Made by a program: the position numbers and the translations under genes. Below the pieces are notes generated by a model that was not told the origin of the DNA, ran no database searches, and saw only the letters and a program-made list of their open reading frames with translations. This document shows positions 62,147 through 64,000 of a stretch of DNA of 64,000 nt, piece by piece; position 1 is the first letter of the stretch; every line of letters begins with the position of its first letter. The stretch is from Deltaproteobacteria bacterium (lineage in GTDB: Bacteria > Myxococcota > Kuafuiibacteriia > Kuafuiibacteriales > Kuafuiibacteriaceae), in the NCBI GenBank assembly GCA_016703535.1, contig JADJBV010000001.1, positions 3,338,001 through 3,402,000 of the forward strand. The letters run 5' to 3'.

Positions 62147-63957
62147 TGCGGGCGGCGTGGCTCATCTACGGCGTGGTGTTGCTCGCGGCCCCGGCCCAAG
62201 CCGCGGGGCTTGCGGTGTCCACCGCCTTGTCGGATGGGCGGGTGACCGTGGGCGACGTGGTGACCTTGGAGATCAGGGCGGTGGCTCAGGTCGAAGGTGC
62301 CCTCGAGCTCCAGATCCCGCGGGTCGATGGCCTGACCGAGTTGTCCCGGAGCCAAAGTGAAGGCACCTCGATCTCTTGGACCAACAACGGGCAAAAGATC
62401 ACCCGGGAGCAAAGCCTGCAGATCGACTACCAGGTCGAGAAGGCCGGTCGGATCGACATCCCGCCGGTCACGGGCCGGATCGGCAGCATCGAGGCCCGCT
62501 CCAGTCCCTTGGCCTTGGTGGTCGACGGCAACGATGCGCCCGCCAGCGGCACGGTCTTGGGCCCGGGCGAGGTGGCGCCTCCCGAGGCGGGTGAACGGGA
62601 GCTGTTCGTTCGTTATCGGGTGAGCCAACCCGAAGCCTACCTGGGCCAAGAGATCCTCCTGGATCTGGAGATCTTCGTGGACCCGACGGCGACGTTCTCC
62701 ATCTCCGATTCGGTCAACCCCCCGGAGCTCGACGGCTTCTGGCGAGAGATCCTCGATCAACCGAAGCGCCTCGAGCGGCGGGCCGAGCGGATCGGCAACC
62801 GGACCTACCACGTGTACCGGGTCTGGCGGCTGGCCCTTTATGGGCTGGAGGCCGGCGAACGGACCTTGGAGCCGGCGACGTTGACCTTCACCCAAGGCCA
62901 ATCGATCTTCGGCGGCGGTCGACGCTCCCGGCGCCGGAGTTTGCCGGTGACCATCCGGGTCAAGCCGTTGCCCACCGAAGGCCGGCCCGCGGACTTCAAC
63001 AACAACAACGTCGGCCAATATGAGCTGAGCGCCACCTTGGACCGGGACCAAGTGCCCGCGGGCAAGGCGGTGGTCCTGACCGTCACCCTCTCGGGTTCGG
63101 GCAACATCAAGAGCGCGCGGCTGCCGGCCATCGACAACCTCCCGGGGTTCCGGGTCTTTCCGCCGACCCTCAAAGAACACCCGGAGTTGACCCGGGAGGG
63201 CCAACGGGGCCGAAAAAGCGCCGAAATTTTGCTGATGCCCGAGTCCGGCGGCCGCCTGGAGATCCCGTCGTTGGCGCTGTCGATCTTCGATCCGATCGGC
63301 CAGACGTACCGGCGCCTCCACACCACCTCCCTGCGGGTGGCGGTCGACGGCACGCCCACCCCGACGCCCAGCGATCCGCCCCCTTCGGCCGAGGTCTCCA
63401 CCCCAACCCTGAGCCCCGACAAGGTGTCTCGGCCGGCCCTTCGCCCGCTCCGTTATCGCTCCAGCTTGCCGACCCCCGGATCGGCGCCGTGGCGCCAGCC
63501 CTGGTTTTGGGGACTGTTGCTTGGGCCGTGGGTCCTCTACGGCGGAGTTTTGGCCTTCGCGCGGACCTTCCAGTCCCTCCGGGCCGAGACCCCCGAACGC
63601 CAACGCCGGGCGGCCCGTCGCCACGCCCACCAGCGCCTGGCCGAGGCCCGGGCGGCGTTGGAAAAGGGGGAGCTGGGCGCGGCCCACGCCCACTTCAGTG
63701 AGGCGGTCCTCGACTTCGGCTCCCAAAAGTTGGGCCGGGTCTTGAAGGGCCTGACCCACGAGCAGGTCGAGGCCACCTTTACGGCCCAAAGCCCTGGCTC
63801 GGACCTGGGCCCCCGGGTCCGACGAGCCCTGGAGGCGGCCGACTTCGCCCGTTTTGCGCCGGGCGCCGTCTCCGCCAGCGAAGGCGCGGCCCTCACCGCC
63901 CGATGGGAGGCGTTGTTGACCGAAATCGACGCATTGCCGGGGGAGGCACCGCGATGA
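62146..63957 (+). CDS. batD: BatD-like protein (oxygen-tolerance family)
   Basis: The product is about 603 residues from the ATG at 62146 (a GTG one codon earlier is possible). It has a signal peptide ending AQA and repeated beta-sandwich domains (VGDVVTLEIRAVAQVEG, FVRYRVSQPEAYLGQEILLDLEIF, AGKAVVLTVTLSGSGNI). One membrane helix near the C-terminus and a helical cytoplasmic tail follow. The size and order match BatD. The stop overlaps the next start (ATGA). Confidence 0.88.
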   Translation: MRAAWLIYGVVLLAAPAQAAGLAVSTALSDGRVTVGDVVTLEIRAVAQVEGALELQIPRVDGLTELSRSQSEGTSISWTNNGQKITREQSLQIDYQVEKAGRIDIPPVTGRIGSIEARSSPLALVVDGNDAPASGTVLGPGEVAPPEAGERELFVRYRVSQPEAYLGQEILLDLEIFVDPTATFSISDSVNPPELDGFWREILDQPKRLERRAERIGNRTYHVYRVWRLALYGLEAGERTLEPATLTFTQGQSIFGGGRRSRRRSLPVTIRVKPLPTEGRPADFNNNNVGQYELSATLDRDQVPAGKAVVLTVTLSGSGNIKSARLPAIDNLPGFRVFPPTLKEHPELTREGQRGRKSAEILLMPESGGRLEIPSLALSIFDPIGQTYRRLHTTSLRVAVDGTPTPTPSDPPPSAEVSTPTLSPDKVSRPALRPLRYRSSLPTPGSAPWRQPWFWGLLLGPWVLYGGVLAFARTFQSLRAETPERQRRAARRHAHQRLAEARAALEKGELGAAHAHFSEAVLDFGSQKLGRVLKGLTHEQVEATFTAQSPGSDLGPRVRRALEAADFARFAPGAVSASEGAALTARWEALLTEIDALPGEAPR

Positions 63958-64000
63958 GCCCACTCCTTTGGTTGTGCCTATTGGCCAACACCCCCGAGCT
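63954..64000 (+). CDS. start of the next Bat-operon gene, truncated by the window
   Basis: Fifteen complete codons after the ATG at 63954 begin a signal-peptide-like sequence (MSPLLWLCLLANTPE) that overlaps the BatD stop. The position would fit a BatE-type or further secreted member. Nothing more can be said. Confidence 0.5.
   Translation, partial: MSPLLWLCLLANTPE

Overview
The window is GC-rich (mostly above 65% by eye), densely coded bacterial chromosome. It looks like a member of the Myxococcota / former Deltaproteobacteria. The support is a DUF2330 protein with a MYXO-CTERM-like tail, a MopE-like acidic Cys/Asp repeat, an ECF sigma/FecR pair, a myxobacterial-style Ser/Thr kinase (HRDVTPSN), DUF4388 and PEGA proteins, choice-of-anchor-D lipoproteins and very large multihaem c-type cytochromes. 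I see no phage, insertion sequence or CRISPR array, and no stretch of obviously foreign composition.

Layout. 1-4.9 kb (minus): partial P-loop ATPase, recA, a DUF2330 surface protein and cinA. 4.9-14.2 kb (minus): an outer-membrane barrel candidate paired with a lipoprotein carrying about 27 haem sites, then a propeller/MopE lipoprotein, a FecR protein and an ECF sigma factor in an overlapping cassette, then an unknown secreted protein. 14.4-21.9 kb (plus): a fused cNMP-binding-like / ferredoxin / flavin / cytochrome-b-like membrane oxidoreductase, a TPR membrane protein and a 36-haem secreted cytochrome, in one overlapping operon. 22.0-28.0 kb (plus): a heavy-metal type RND efflux operon (CzcCBA-like) and a small unknown gene. 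28.1-34.0 kb (plus): a 1980-residue lipoprotein with about 56 haem sites, nine of its segments being a tandem repeat of about 168 residues. 34.2-36.0 kb: AraC-type regulator and SDR. 36.1-41.2 kb: vWA lipoprotein, hexapeptide protein, MATE transporter. 41.1-47.4 kb (minus): GIY-YIG, dnaB, rplI, rpsF, pth, rplY, a collagen-like lipoprotein, prs and tRNA-Gln. 47.5-49.9 kb: small lipoprotein, DUF1844, a small unknown gene, Ser/Thr kinase. 49.9-56.1 kb (minus): PEGA protein, ABC-type binding lipoprotein, TonB-dependent receptor and TPR/DUF4388 protein as one overlapping operon. 56.4-64 kb (plus): a MoxR/DUF58/Bat (aerotolerance-type) operon running off the edge.

The main point of interest is the electron-transfer block from 4.9 to 34.0 kb. 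Three megacytochromes with roughly 119 candidate haem sites flank a single-chain oxidoreductase that joins flavin, four Fe-S cysteine quartets and a membrane domain with two His-X13-His pairs. I infer a conduit from a cytoplasmic electron donor across the inner membrane, through the periplasm, and across or onto the outer membrane. The direction of electron flow and the terminal substrate cannot be read from the sequence. The RND operon inside this block may serve metal homeostasis linked to it.
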